From Clostridia bacterium (GTDB taxonomy: Bacteria > Bacillota > Clostridia > Oscillospirales > CAG-272): a stretch of DNA of 64,000 bases. Positions 41,054-48,662 of this stretch are shown here, piece after piece. The DNA lies in assembly GCA_017472255.1 (NCBI GenBank), contig JAFUQU010000048.1, forward strand, positions 16,601 to 80,600, read 5' to 3'. A model generated the notes under the pieces. It had not been told where the DNA came from. It saw only the letters and a list, made by a program, of their open reading frames with translations, and made no database searches. A program made the position numbers and the translations under genes. Within the stretch, counting starts at the first letter, position 1. The number at the start of each line of letters is the position of its first letter.

Positions 41054-41216
41054 GGTTTTCCTCCTGAAAACCGAAATATTTCCGGCGTTTATTCAATATT
41101 GCCGAAATAATTCGTGTGAAATGCAAATATTGACGATATATTTTGTAATAATGAATGAATTGCGTCCCCGAGATGAAAAAGTTCCTGTTCAAAAGGGAGT
41201 TTTTGCGGAAATTGTG

Positions 41217-41245
41217 TTGACATTTGCTCCATATCGGTGTAAAAT
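41217..41245 (+). promoter_or_regulatory. Promoter of the liv operon
   Basis: TTGACA (41217-41222), a 17-base spacer and TAAAAT (41240-41245), 58 bases before livJ. I see no T-box or other riboswitch in the short leader. Confidence 0.85.
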
Positions 41246-41302
41246 AATCCTATTAGGAAGTCTTTTTGACCGACCTAAAATTTTTACTGGAGGTTATTCC
41301 TC

Positions 41303-42445
41303 ATGAAAAAGACAGCAAGATTCCTCTCTTTGATGATCGCGACACTGATGGTTGTTCTGTCCTTCGCGGGATGCGGTGCGGCGGACAACTCCAACGTGTT
41401 CGTGCTCGGCATCAGCGGTCCCATGACCGGTACCGCTTCCACCTACGGCAACGCCGTCGTCAACGGCGCGCAGATCGCGGTTGATAAAATCAACGCGGCA
41501 GGCGGCATCAACGGCTATAAAATCAAGCTCATCTATCAGGACGACGAAGCCACTGTTGACAAAGCCAAGACTGCTTACGAAAAGCTGATGGACAACGGTA
41601 TGCAGGTCTTCATCGGCTGCGTTACCTCCGATTCCTCCATCGCCTGCAATGACCTGATCAAGGCAGACGGCATTCTCCAGATTACCCCCTCCGCGTCGGC
41701 TATCGAAGCCGCTGTCAACCCCAACTCCTTCCGCGTCTGCTTCACCGACCCGCTTCAGGGTACGAAGATGGCTGAATACGTCTACAATACCCTTGGTTAC
41801 AGAAAGGCTGCTGCCTGCTACAACCAGGACGACTCCTACAGCACCGGTATGTATGATGCTTTCAAGGAGCGCTTCACCGAGCTGGGCGGCAAAATCGCCG
41901 TCGAGGCTCCCTTCGGCAAGGATACCTCTGACTTCAACGCACAGATCACCAAGGTCGCTTCCTCCGGCGCTGACTTCATCTATCTGCCCATCTACGCAGA
42001 AAAGGCTGCACAGATTCTGATCACTGCGGATTCCAAGGGTGTTAAGCTGCCCTTCGTCGGCGGCGACGGTCTGGACGGTATCATGAACTACCTGACCGGC
42101 GATCTGGGGAAGCTGGCTGAGAATCTGATCTTCCTGACCCCCTTCGTTTCCACCGATACCGATCCCAAGGTACAGGCTTTCACCAATACTTTCATCGAAA
42201 AGTACGATATGACTCCCGACCAGTTCGCGGCTGACGCTTATGACGCTGTATATCTGGCAAAGCTGGCCATTGAGCAGGCGGGCATTACCGCTCCCACCGC
42301 CATGGATAACGCCGCTGTGGTTGCCGCTATGACTCAGATTGAGCTGGACGGTCTCACCGGCAAGATGACCTTCGACGCAAGCGGCGAGCCTAACAAGGAC
42401 GCCAAGGTCGCCAAGATCATCAATGGCGAGTACGTCGCACAGTAA
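41303..42445 (+). CDS. livJ: Branched-chain amino acid-binding lipoprotein LivJ
   Basis: The 380-residue protein has a lipoprotein signal (VVLSFAGC; Cys24) and the type-1 periplasmic-binding fold of leucine/isoleucine/valine receptors: LGISGPMTGTASTYG, AGGINGYKIKLIYQDDEATV, ITPSASA, FAADAYDAVYLAK. It should capture branched-chain amino acids outside the membrane for LivHMGF. GGAGG lies 9 bases before the ATG. It is first in the operon; a 13-bp hairpin separates it from livH, probably raising its expression relative to the permease genes. Confidence 0.93.
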   Translation: MKKTARFLSLMIATLMVVLSFAGCGAADNSNVFVLGISGPMTGTASTYGNAVVNGAQIAVDKINAAGGINGYKIKLIYQDDEATVDKAKTAYEKLMDNGMQVFIGCVTSDSSIACNDLIKADGILQITPSASAIEAAVNPNSFRVCFTDPLQGTKMAEYVYNTLGYRKAAACYNQDDSYSTGMYDAFKERFTELGGKIAVEAPFGKDTSDFNAQITKVASSGADFIYLPIYAEKAAQILITADSKGVKLPFVGGDGLDGIMNYLTGDLGKLAENLIFLTPFVSTDTDPKVQAFTNTFIEKYDMTPDQFAADAYDAVYLAKLAIEQAGITAPTAMDNAAVVAAMTQIELDGLTGKMTFDASGEPNKDAKVAKIINGEYVAQ

Positions 42446-42465
42446 GAGTATATCCCGAATGCCAT

Positions 42466-42501
42466 CGTTTTCTCCGGCGGACACGTCTGCCGGAGAAAAC
42501 G
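42466..42501 (+). terminator. Intercistronic hairpin between livJ and livH
   Basis: CGTTTTCTCCGGC (42466-42478) pairs perfectly with GCCGGAGAAAACG (42489-42501). The tail AGTTATTTG is a poor T-run. It likely gives partial termination or protects the livJ 3' end. Confidence 0.7.
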
Positions 42502-42547
42502 AGTTATTTGTAATTATCAGGATTTCCGAAGAAAGGATACATTTTCC

Positions 42548-43435
42548 ATGCAGATGCTGATCTCAACTCTCATCGACGGCCTGAATCTGGGCAGCGTTTA
42601 CGCGCTGGTTGCATTGGGCTATTCGATGGTTTACGGTATCGCGAAGATGCTCAACTTTGCTCACGGCGATGTGATTATGGTGGGCATTTACTCGATTTTT
42701 GTCTGTTTGAATATGAATTCACTGCCGGTGCCGGTGACGATGCTGATCTGCGTGGCCGTCTGCGCCGTACTGGGCTTCACCGTGGAGAAGCTGGCATACA
42801 AGCCCTTGCGCGGCTCGCCCTCCCTGTCGGTGCTGATCACAGCCATCGGCGTTTCCTATCTGCTCCAGAATCTGGCGCTGCTTTTCTTCAAGTCCGAGCG
42901 CCGCTTTTTGCAGAACTTCCTCCAGCTGGGCAGCATACAGATCGGCTCCTTTGAGCTTCCGGTGATTTCGCTGGTGATCTGGGGCACTACGCTGGTTATC
43001 ATGATTGTGCTCAATCTTCTCATCAAATATACATCCATGGGACGCGCCATGCTCGCCGTTTCCGAGGACAAGGGCGCGGCACAGCTTATGGGCGTCAACG
43101 TGAACCGCACCATCTCCATCACCTTCGTCATCGGCTCCGCGCTGGCCGGCGTGGCGGCCATCCTCTACGCGGCAAAATATCAGAACGTGGACCCCTACAC
43201 CGGCTCGGTGTTCGGCATCAAAGCCTTCGCGGCGGCGGTGTTCGGCGGAATCGGCAGCATTCCCGGCGCGATGATCGGCGGGCTGTCGCTGGGTCTGATT
43301 GAAGCGCTGACCATCGGCTTCCTGCCCGAATCGCTGAGCGCGGTATCCGACGGCATCGCTTATGCGCTGCTGGTGCTGATGCTGATTCTCAAGCCCTCCG
43401 GTCTGCTCGGCAAGAAAAAGGTCGAGAAAGTATAA
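42548..43435 (+). CDS. livH: Branched-chain amino acid ABC permease LivH
   Basis: The 295-residue membrane protein begins LISTLIDGLNLGSVYALVAL and has YGIAKMLNFAHGDVIMVG, the signature of LivH. Further marks are GRAMLAVSEDKGAAQLMGVN (the EAA-like loop contacting the ATPase) and VFGGIGSIPGAMIGG. Eight or so spans are visible. AAAGGA lies 10 bases before the ATG. It should form the channel with LivM. Confidence 0.94.
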   Translation: MQMLISTLIDGLNLGSVYALVALGYSMVYGIAKMLNFAHGDVIMVGIYSIFVCLNMNSLPVPVTMLICVAVCAVLGFTVEKLAYKPLRGSPSLSVLITAIGVSYLLQNLALLFFKSERRFLQNFLQLGSIQIGSFELPVISLVIWGTTLVIMIVLNLLIKYTSMGRAMLAVSEDKGAAQLMGVNVNRTISITFVIGSALAGVAAILYAAKYQNVDPYTGSVFGIKAFAAAVFGGIGSIPGAMIGGLSLGLIEALTIGFLPESLSAVSDGIAYALLVLMLILKPSGLLGKKKVEKV

Positions 43436-43446
43436 GGAGGATGGAC

Positions 43447-44445
43447 ATGAAAAGTAATTTACGAAAAATCTTTGCCAGCCGCGTCTTTATCGGCGGTGCG
43501 GCGGCAATAGCCATATGGGGTGTGCTGGCGCTGCTCATTGCGGCAGGCATTTTCTCCCGTTCCATGCAGTCTCTGCTGATTCAGATCTGCTATTATGTCA
43601 CGCTGGCGCTTTCCCTCGATCTGGTCGTGGGATATCTGGGCGACCTGTCGCTGGGTCACGCCGCGTTCTACGCGGTGGGCGCGTACAGCGGCTGTGCCTT
43701 CGCGGTTTATACCAATCTGCCGCTGGCACTGAAATTCATCGGCGGACTGCTGGTCGGCGGCATTTGTGCGGCGATTGTGGGATTCCTGATCAGCTGCGCC
43801 ATCCTCAAGCTGCGGGGCGACTATCTGGCCATCGTCACGCTGGCGTTCGGTGAATTCGTCCGCTCCATTGTCAAGATCATCCCCGGTCTGGGCGGAACGA
43901 AGGGTCTGCTGGGCATTCCCAGCTTCGACAGCCGCGTGGTCGGCTTTACCGCTTCCTACATCGTGCTGGTGCTGGTGATTGTTGCCATCTACAACTTCAC
44001 CCATTCCCGCCATGGACGCACCGTCACTGCCATCCGCGACAACGCCATTGCTGCCGAGTCCGTGGGCATCAATATCAAGCGCACGAAGGTGCTGGTTTTC
44101 ACGATTTCCGCGTTCATCGCCGGTCTGGCGGGCGTGGTTTCCGGCTTCTACAAAACCAGCATTACCCCCGGTGATTTCGATTACAACGTTTCCATCGAGG
44201 CGTTGGTTATGGTCGTTCTGGGCGGCATGGGCAGCATCCGGGGCACGGTCATCGCGTCGGCGATCATCGTGCTGCTTCCCGAACTGCTGCGCGGCATGGA
44301 CGAATATCGTATGCTGATTTACGCCATCGTGCTGATCGCAATGATGATGATCAAGGCGTCCCCGAAATGCCGGGCGCTCAAGGAAAAGCTGGACGGGAAG
44401 ATCAACGGTTTTCGCAGCCGTTTTACCCGCAAGCGCGCGAAATAA
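43447..44445 (+). CDS. livM: Branched-chain amino acid ABC permease LivM
   Basis: The 332-residue membrane protein carries LivM marks: DLVVGYLGDLSLGHAAFYAV, LRGDYLAIVTLAFGEFVRSI, the ATPase-contact loop GRTVTAIRDNAIAAESVGIN and VLGGMGSIRGTVIAS. It partners LivH. The ATG at 43447 is chosen because AAGGAGG is 6 bases upstream; the ATG at 43441 directly abuts that site. Only 11 bases separate it from livH. Confidence 0.94.
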   Translation: MKSNLRKIFASRVFIGGAAAIAIWGVLALLIAAGIFSRSMQSLLIQICYYVTLALSLDLVVGYLGDLSLGHAAFYAVGAYSGCAFAVYTNLPLALKFIGGLLVGGICAAIVGFLISCAILKLRGDYLAIVTLAFGEFVRSIVKIIPGLGGTKGLLGIPSFDSRVVGFTASYIVLVLVIVAIYNFTHSRHGRTVTAIRDNAIAAESVGINIKRTKVLVFTISAFIAGLAGVVSGFYKTSITPGDFDYNVSIEALVMVVLGGMGSIRGTVIASAIIVLLPELLRGMDEYRMLIYAIVLIAMMMIKASPKCRALKEKLDGKINGFRSRFTRKRAK

Positions 44446-44457
44446 GGAGGTTTTGTC

Positions 44458-45216
44458 ATGAGTATGTTGAAAGTTGAAAATCTTGGCATCACCTTCGGCG
44501 GTCTGCACGCGGTGGAAAACCTGAATCTGGAAATTGAAAAGAACGAGCTGTACGGACTCATCGGCCCCAATGGCGCGGGCAAAACCACGGTCTTCAATAT
44601 GCTGACCGGCGTTTATAAGCCCACTACCGGAAAATTCTGGTTGGACGGCGAGGAGCTGACCGGCCGCAGTTCCATCGAAATCAACCGCAAGGGAATCGCC
44701 CGCACCTTCCAGAACATCCGCCTGTTCGGCAACATGACCGTGGCGGAGAATGTGCTGGTGGGATTGAACAATCAGATGAGATATGGTCTGGCGTCCAGCT
44801 TCCTGCGTCTGCCCGGCTTCTTTAAGGAGGAGCGGGATTACAGCAAGCGCGCCGACGAGCTGCTGGCGGTGTTCGACCTCTACGACGAGCGGGACACGCT
44901 GGCCAGCAACCTCCCCTACGGCAAACAGCGTAAGCTGGAAATCGCCCGGGCGCTGGCAACCAGCCCCCGGCTGCTTCTCCTCGACGAGCCTGCCGCCGGT
45001 ATGAACCCCAACGAAACCGCCGAGCTGATGAACACCATCCGCTTCGTCCGCGAAAAATTCGACATGACGATTCTGCTCATCGAGCACGATATGCGGCTGG
45101 TCATGGGCATTTGCGAGCGGGTGACGGTGCTGAACTTCGGCACCGAGCTTGCCAGCGGCGAAACATCGAAGGCGCTCAACGACCCCGCGGTCGTAAAAGC
45201 GTACCTTGGCGACTGA
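44458..45216 (+). CDS. livG: Branched-chain amino acid ABC ATPase LivG
   Basis: The 252-residue ATPase has Walker A GPNGAGKTT, Walker B LLLLDEPAAGMN and the family-specific IARTFQNIRLFGNMTVAENV. The signature region reads NLPYGKQRKLEIARAL, the LivG variant of LSGGQ. It hydrolyses ATP in the cytoplasm to power LivHM. AAGGAGG lies 7 bases before the ATG, 12 bases after livM. Confidence 0.95.
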   Translation: MSMLKVENLGITFGGLHAVENLNLEIEKNELYGLIGPNGAGKTTVFNMLTGVYKPTTGKFWLDGEELTGRSSIEINRKGIARTFQNIRLFGNMTVAENVLVGLNNQMRYGLASSFLRLPGFFKEERDYSKRADELLAVFDLYDERDTLASNLPYGKQRKLEIARALATSPRLLLLDEPAAGMNPNETAELMNTIRFVREKFDMTILLIEHDMRLVMGICERVTVLNFGTELASGETSKALNDPAVVKAYLGD

Positions 45217-45231
45217 TGGAGGTGGACGAAT

Positions 45232-45942
45232 ATGTCAATGCTTGAAATTAAAGGTTTACAGGTCAATTACGGCATGATCCGCGCCATCAAGGGTATCGAT
45301 TTCCATGTGGATGAAGGCGAAGTTATCGCGCTCATCGGCGCGAACGGTGCGGGTAAGACCACGATTCTGCACACGATCACCGGGCTTGTCCCGGCGAAGG
45401 CAGGTTCGATCCTGTTCGAGGGAACCGAGCTGACCAAGGTGCAGCCCCACAAAATCGTTGCCATGGGCATGGCGCACGTGCCCGAGGGACGGCGGATTTT
45501 CCAGGAGCTGTCGGTGTTCGACAACCTGCGGCTGGGCGCGTTCACGCGGAAGGATAAGGCGGAAATCGCTGCATCCATTGAGATGGTTTACCAGCACTTC
45601 CCGCGTCTGCTGGAGCGCAAGAATCAGATTGCGGGCACGCTGTCCGGCGGCGAGCAGCAGATACTTGCCATGGGACGGGCGCTGATGTCCAAGCCCCGCA
45701 TTATTCTGATGGACGAACCTTCCATGGGTCTGTCGCCGCTATACGTCAGCGAAATCTTCAACATCATCGCCGAAATCAGCAAAATGGGTACAACGGTGCT
45801 TCTGGTGGAGCAGAACGCCAAAAAGGCGCTGTCCATCGCCGACCGCGCCTATGTGCTTGAGACCGGAAACATCGTCCTCGAGGGCGACGCGAAGGAGCTC
45901 ATGCAGAACGACGACGTGAAGAAAGCCTATCTTGGCGAATAG
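45232..45942 (+). CDS. livF: Branched-chain amino acid ABC ATPase LivF
   Basis: The 236-residue ATPase has GANGAGKTT (Walker A), the LivF mark VPEGRRIFQELSVFDNLRLG, signature LSGGEQQILAMGRAL and IILMDEPSMGLSP (Walker B). It pairs with LivG. GGAGGTGG lies about 8 bases before the ATG. It is last in livJHMGF; its stop codon touches a long hairpin. Confidence 0.95.
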   Translation: MSMLEIKGLQVNYGMIRAIKGIDFHVDEGEVIALIGANGAGKTTILHTITGLVPAKAGSILFEGTELTKVQPHKIVAMGMAHVPEGRRIFQELSVFDNLRLGAFTRKDKAEIAASIEMVYQHFPRLLERKNQIAGTLSGGEQQILAMGRALMSKPRIILMDEPSMGLSPLYVSEIFNIIAEISKMGTTVLLVEQNAKKALSIADRAYVLETGNIVLEGDAKELMQNDDVKKAYLGE

Positions 45943-45982
45943 GAGATACAATACGCATCTATGAGATGCATATTGTATCTCC
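45942..45982 (+). terminator. Long hairpin at the end of livF
   Basis: GGAGATACAATA pairs with TATTGTATCTCC and GCATCT with AGATGC around an ATG loop, one mismatch between. It starts at the last base of the livF stop codon. No T-run follows; it may protect the 3' end. Confidence 0.7.
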
Positions 45983-45988
45983 AACAAA

Positions 45989-46026
45989 AACAACCTGCTG
46001 CCCTGGTGGGCGGCAGGTTGTTTTTG
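45989..46026. terminator. Bidirectional terminator of the liv operon
   Basis: AACAACCTGC-GCCC pairs with GGGC-GCAGGTTGTT around TGGT with one mismatch, flanked by AAAAA and TTTTT, between livF and the convergent deacetylase gene. Confidence 0.9.
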
Positions 46027-46034
46027 AGCGTTTT

Positions 46035-46667
46035 TTACAGTACGCAGTCCCACTGCATTTTCGCGTGTCCCTGCGGAACCACGCCGCGCCGGCGGAACAG
46101 TTCCCGCAGATTCACGAAGCGATAGCCCTGATCGATAAGCTGGGGAAGGGCGATAGCCAGCGCGTCGGGGGTAAGGTGATTGCCCGCGCAGTCGTGGTGC
46201 AGGTAAATCTGCCCGTCTCGCGCAACCTTCAGAATGCCCGCCACGCGGGTTTCCAGATCGGAGGTGACGGGATCGTCGGGGTTGGAATTCCAGTCCGCCG
46301 AGCCGCAGGAACCGCGCATGAAGGGGAGTGGAATCGTCTCGTAAACGGTGTCATCCACCCGACAGCCGGGCGCGCGGCAGAACATCGGCAGCTCGCCCAC
46401 CGCCTCGCGAATCACGTCCTGGGTGGCGTGGAAGGCTTGCAGCATCTCATCGGGGGTCTGGCTGGTCAGCGTGGTGTGCGCCCAGGTGTGATTTTCGATG
46501 GTGCAGCCTGCTTCGACGGCTTTGCGCATGATGTCGGGATTCTTGACGGCGCGATTGCCGATAACAAAGAAGGAAGCGGTGCAGTCGTACTTTTTGAACA
46601 GCTCAAGCAGCGCCAGCGTGGTATCGCTGGGACCGTCGTCAAAGGTGAGTGCGCAGAGTTTTTCCAT
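46035..46667 (-). CDS. Polysaccharide deacetylase (NodB domain)
   Basis: The 210-residue protein is a bare NodB domain: LTFDDGPSDTT (catalytic base and metal Asp), ENHTWAHTTL (metal His pair), CRAPGCRVDD (motif 3, with R-A-P) and IYLHHDCAGN (motif 5 His). It removes N- or O-acetyl groups from sugars. No signal peptide is visible at the chosen start. ATG at 46667 follows AAAGGA by 9 bases; an upstream frame overlaps the zinc-ribbon gene. It lies 15 bases after that gene on the same strand. Confidence 0.88.
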   Translation of the reverse strand: MEKLCALTFDDGPSDTTLALLELFKKYDCTASFFVIGNRAVKNPDIMRKAVEAGCTIENHTWAHTTLTSQTPDEMLQAFHATQDVIREAVGELPMFCRAPGCRVDDTVYETIPLPFMRGSCGSADWNSNPDDPVTSDLETRVAGILKVARDGQIYLHHDCAGNHLTPDALAIALPQLIDQGYRFVNLRELFRRRGVVPQGHAKMQWDCVL

Positions 46668-46681
46668 GGCAATAAATCCTT

Positions 46682-47182
46682 TCATATGTAAAAAATACTG
46701 AATAATGCAAATCCGATAGCCGTCAGTGCGAAGACTACCAGCCATGTGGTCAGCCAGAGGTGGGTGTCGCTGTCGGCATAGACGTCCAGATCGTCCGGGT
46801 CGTAGTCGATGGAGTGCCGATAGCGCCAGCTGGGGCGGAGAATATGCGCGGCGGGGTAGGGAAAGATGGCGATGAGGGCGCTCAGCCCCGCAAATACGCA
46901 GGATACTGCCAGCCCAATCCCCCGGTCATCGAAGTTCCAGCGGTAAATCAGCACGATGTTCAGCACGATCAGCCCCAGCATCGATATGCCGAGCAGCCGC
47001 GCCCAGCGGGGGAAGGGATGGTTATACTTGCCGTCAATGGAACCTGACGCCATCATGTCCAGCTCGTCCGCGAAAACCTCATCGGCCTCGGGAAGCACCC
47101 GTCCGCAGTCCACGCAGGTCTGCCGGGAAGCCGATTGAATCGTGCCGCAGTGGGGGCATTTTTTCATTTTATCTTTGTCCAT
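46682..47182 (-). CDS. Zinc-ribbon membrane protein (paralogue 2)
   Basis: The 166-residue protein has an N-terminal zinc ribbon (CPHCGTIQSASRQTCVDCGR) and three to four hydrophobic segments: about residues 62-82, 88-108 and 143-164. It is a paralogue of the preceding gene: both share CPHCG, SRQ.C.DCG.VLPEA. The ATG at 47182 has GGAG 7 bases upstream and lies inside the end of the upstream gene (14-base overlap), so translation is probably coupled. Function unknown; possibly a small membrane sensor or assembly factor. Confidence 0.78.
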   Translation of the reverse strand: MDKDKMKKCPHCGTIQSASRQTCVDCGRVLPEADEVFADELDMMASGSIDGKYNHPFPRWARLLGISMLGLIVLNIVLIYRWNFDDRGIGLAVSCVFAGLSALIAIFPYPAAHILRPSWRYRHSIDYDPDDLDVYADSDTHLWLTTWLVVFALTAIGFALFSIFYI

Positions 47183-47714
47183 TGATGATCTCCTGAATCA
47201 TGGCGTCGTAGTTCGGTTCGGGACGGGACGCAAACAGCTCGGGCGCGAGGAAGAACAGCAGCGTGAAAACCACCGCCATCGCCAGCGGAATCAACAGTAT
47301 AACAACGGAGAAGCGCCCTTCGGCCGTCGTAGCGGTGTTCCAGAAGGAGTCGCAGTCCCACGGCTCATGGCGGCGGCGGTGAACCAGATACCCGAAGAAG
47401 CGGAACGTCCCCTCCGAGAAAAAGGCGATGACCGGAATCAGGCAGAGCAGAGCGGAAATTGCGGCGCTGTTCACATTCCGCTGACCGCCGAACAGAACAA
47501 TCAGCAGCGCGTCGATGGCAAAAAGCGAGGCAGACGCCCAGCAGAATCGCCGCAGTAAGGGCGAATAGGCGAAATAGCGCCCCTGTTCGAACAGTTCCTG
47601 CTCCCGCGTAAACGCTTCGTTCGCCTCGGGCAGAACCTGCCCGCAGTCAATGCAGACCTGCCGGGAAGCATCCTGAATCGCCCCGCAGTGGGGGCATTTC
47701 TTTTTCGCTTTCAT
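47169..47714 (-). CDS. Zinc-ribbon membrane protein (paralogue 1)
   Basis: The 181-residue protein starts MKAKKKCPHCGAIQDASRQV and the ribbon continues CIDCGQVLPEANEAF. Three or four hydrophobic stretches follow (about 55-75, 88-105, 135-160). ATG at 47714 follows GAGAGGAA; an upstream extension runs across the promoter. It is first in a minus-strand unit with paralogue 2 and the NodB deacetylase. Function unknown. Confidence 0.78.
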   Translation of the reverse strand: MKAKKKCPHCGAIQDASRQVCIDCGQVLPEANEAFTREQELFEQGRYFAYSPLLRRFCWASASLFAIDALLIVLFGGQRNVNSAAISALLCLIPVIAFFSEGTFRFFGYLVHRRRHEPWDCDSFWNTATTAEGRFSVVILLIPLAMAVVFTLLFFLAPELFASRPEPNYDAMIQEIINGQR

Positions 47715-47744
47715 TGGATTCCTCTCTTTGTAGAATGTGAGAAC

Positions 47745-47773
47745 ATTATACCACACAATCACGCGATTGTCAA
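47745..47773 (-). promoter_or_regulatory. Promoter of the zinc-ribbon pair
   Basis: Minus-strand TTGACA (47773-47768), a 17-base spacer and TATAAT (47750-47745) preceded by TGTGG: perfect consensus with extended -10. Confidence 0.9.
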
Positions 47774-47832
47774 GAGGGTTCAAATAATTTTTATGACTTG
47801 CAAATCAAAGTCCTAAAAGCACGTTTCCCCTC

Positions 47833-47861
47833 TTGCAATTCCGGCCAAAACGTGGTATAAT
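47833..47861 (+). promoter_or_regulatory. Promoter of the DUF4886-like gene
   Basis: TTGCAA (47833-47838), a 17-base spacer and TATAAT (47856-47861) with TGG before the -10. Confidence 0.8.
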
Positions 47862-47892
47862 GATTAAAATTATATTTCATGAGGTGATACCA

Positions 47893-48612
47893 ATGAAAAT
47901 TTTAACCATCGGCAATAGCTTTTCGAGGAATTCCACCCATTATCTGCCGGAAATCTGTGCGGAGGCGGGCATAGAGCTTACGCTGGGCGGTGCGAATCTG
48001 GGCGGATGCTCGCTGGAGCAGCACTGGAACAACGCCAGCCGCAACGTTCCCACCTACGGCGCGGACTGGGCGGGAGACAAAACCATGTGCGAGGTGCTGG
48101 AATCGGAGCAGTGGGAGTACATCACCATGCAGCAGGCCAGCCACTATTCGTGGAAGATTGGCACGTATCAGCCCTACCTTGATAAGCTGACGGCATTTGT
48201 CCGGGAGCACGCGCCCCAGGCGCAGCTTGTCGTGCATCAGACCTGGGCGTACCGCACCGACAACGAGCGTCTGATGAACGAATTCAAAATCTCTCAGGCG
48301 CAGATGTTCCACCTGATTCAGGAGAACTACAACACCATGGCCGCCCGGCTGAAGGCGCCCATCCTCCCCGTAGGCGACGCGCTGCGCATCATGCAGGAGC
48401 TGACCGGCGACACCGTGGGCTGCCTGACCCGCAACCCCGACGGACCCTCCCATGCCAACGCGCTGGGCGAATACATCGGCGCGCTGATTTGGTTCGCACG
48501 CCTCTGCGGCGGCAATATCGACGGGGTGAGCTTCGTTCCCGACGGCGTGAAGGCGTGGAGCGTTCCGCTTGCAAAGGAAGCCGCGAAGACCGCGCTGGAA
48601 ATGTACAAATAA
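47893..48612 (+). CDS. DUF4886-like SGNH-fold protein
   Basis: The 239-residue protein starts MKILTIGNSFSRNSTHYLPE. GNSFS resembles the SGNH nucleophile block (GDS), and QASHYSWK, VHQTWAY and PDGPSHANALGEYI look like the later blocks. I recognise the DUF4886 type, often found near glycan-degradation genes and thought to be an esterase or sulfatase-like hydrolase. No signal peptide is present. GAGGTG lies 6 bases before the ATG. It is flanked by a terminator shared with the GH4 gene. Confidence 0.82.
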   Translation: MKILTIGNSFSRNSTHYLPEICAEAGIELTLGGANLGGCSLEQHWNNASRNVPTYGADWAGDKTMCEVLESEQWEYITMQQASHYSWKIGTYQPYLDKLTAFVREHAPQAQLVVHQTWAYRTDNERLMNEFKISQAQMFHLIQENYNTMAARLKAPILPVGDALRIMQELTGDTVGCLTRNPDGPSHANALGEYIGALIWFARLCGGNIDGVSFVPDGVKAWSVPLAKEAAKTALEMYK

Positions 48613-48617
48613 TGCAA

Positions 48618-48657
48618 AATCACCGTTCCTGCGGGAAATTCCCGGGGAACGGTGATT
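48618..48657. terminator. Bidirectional terminator
   Basis: AATCACCGTTCC (48618-48629) pairs with GGAACGGTGATT (48646-48657); the loop itself contains CGGGA/TCCCG. It lies between convergent genes. Confidence 0.8.
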
Positions 48658-48662
48658 CTTAT

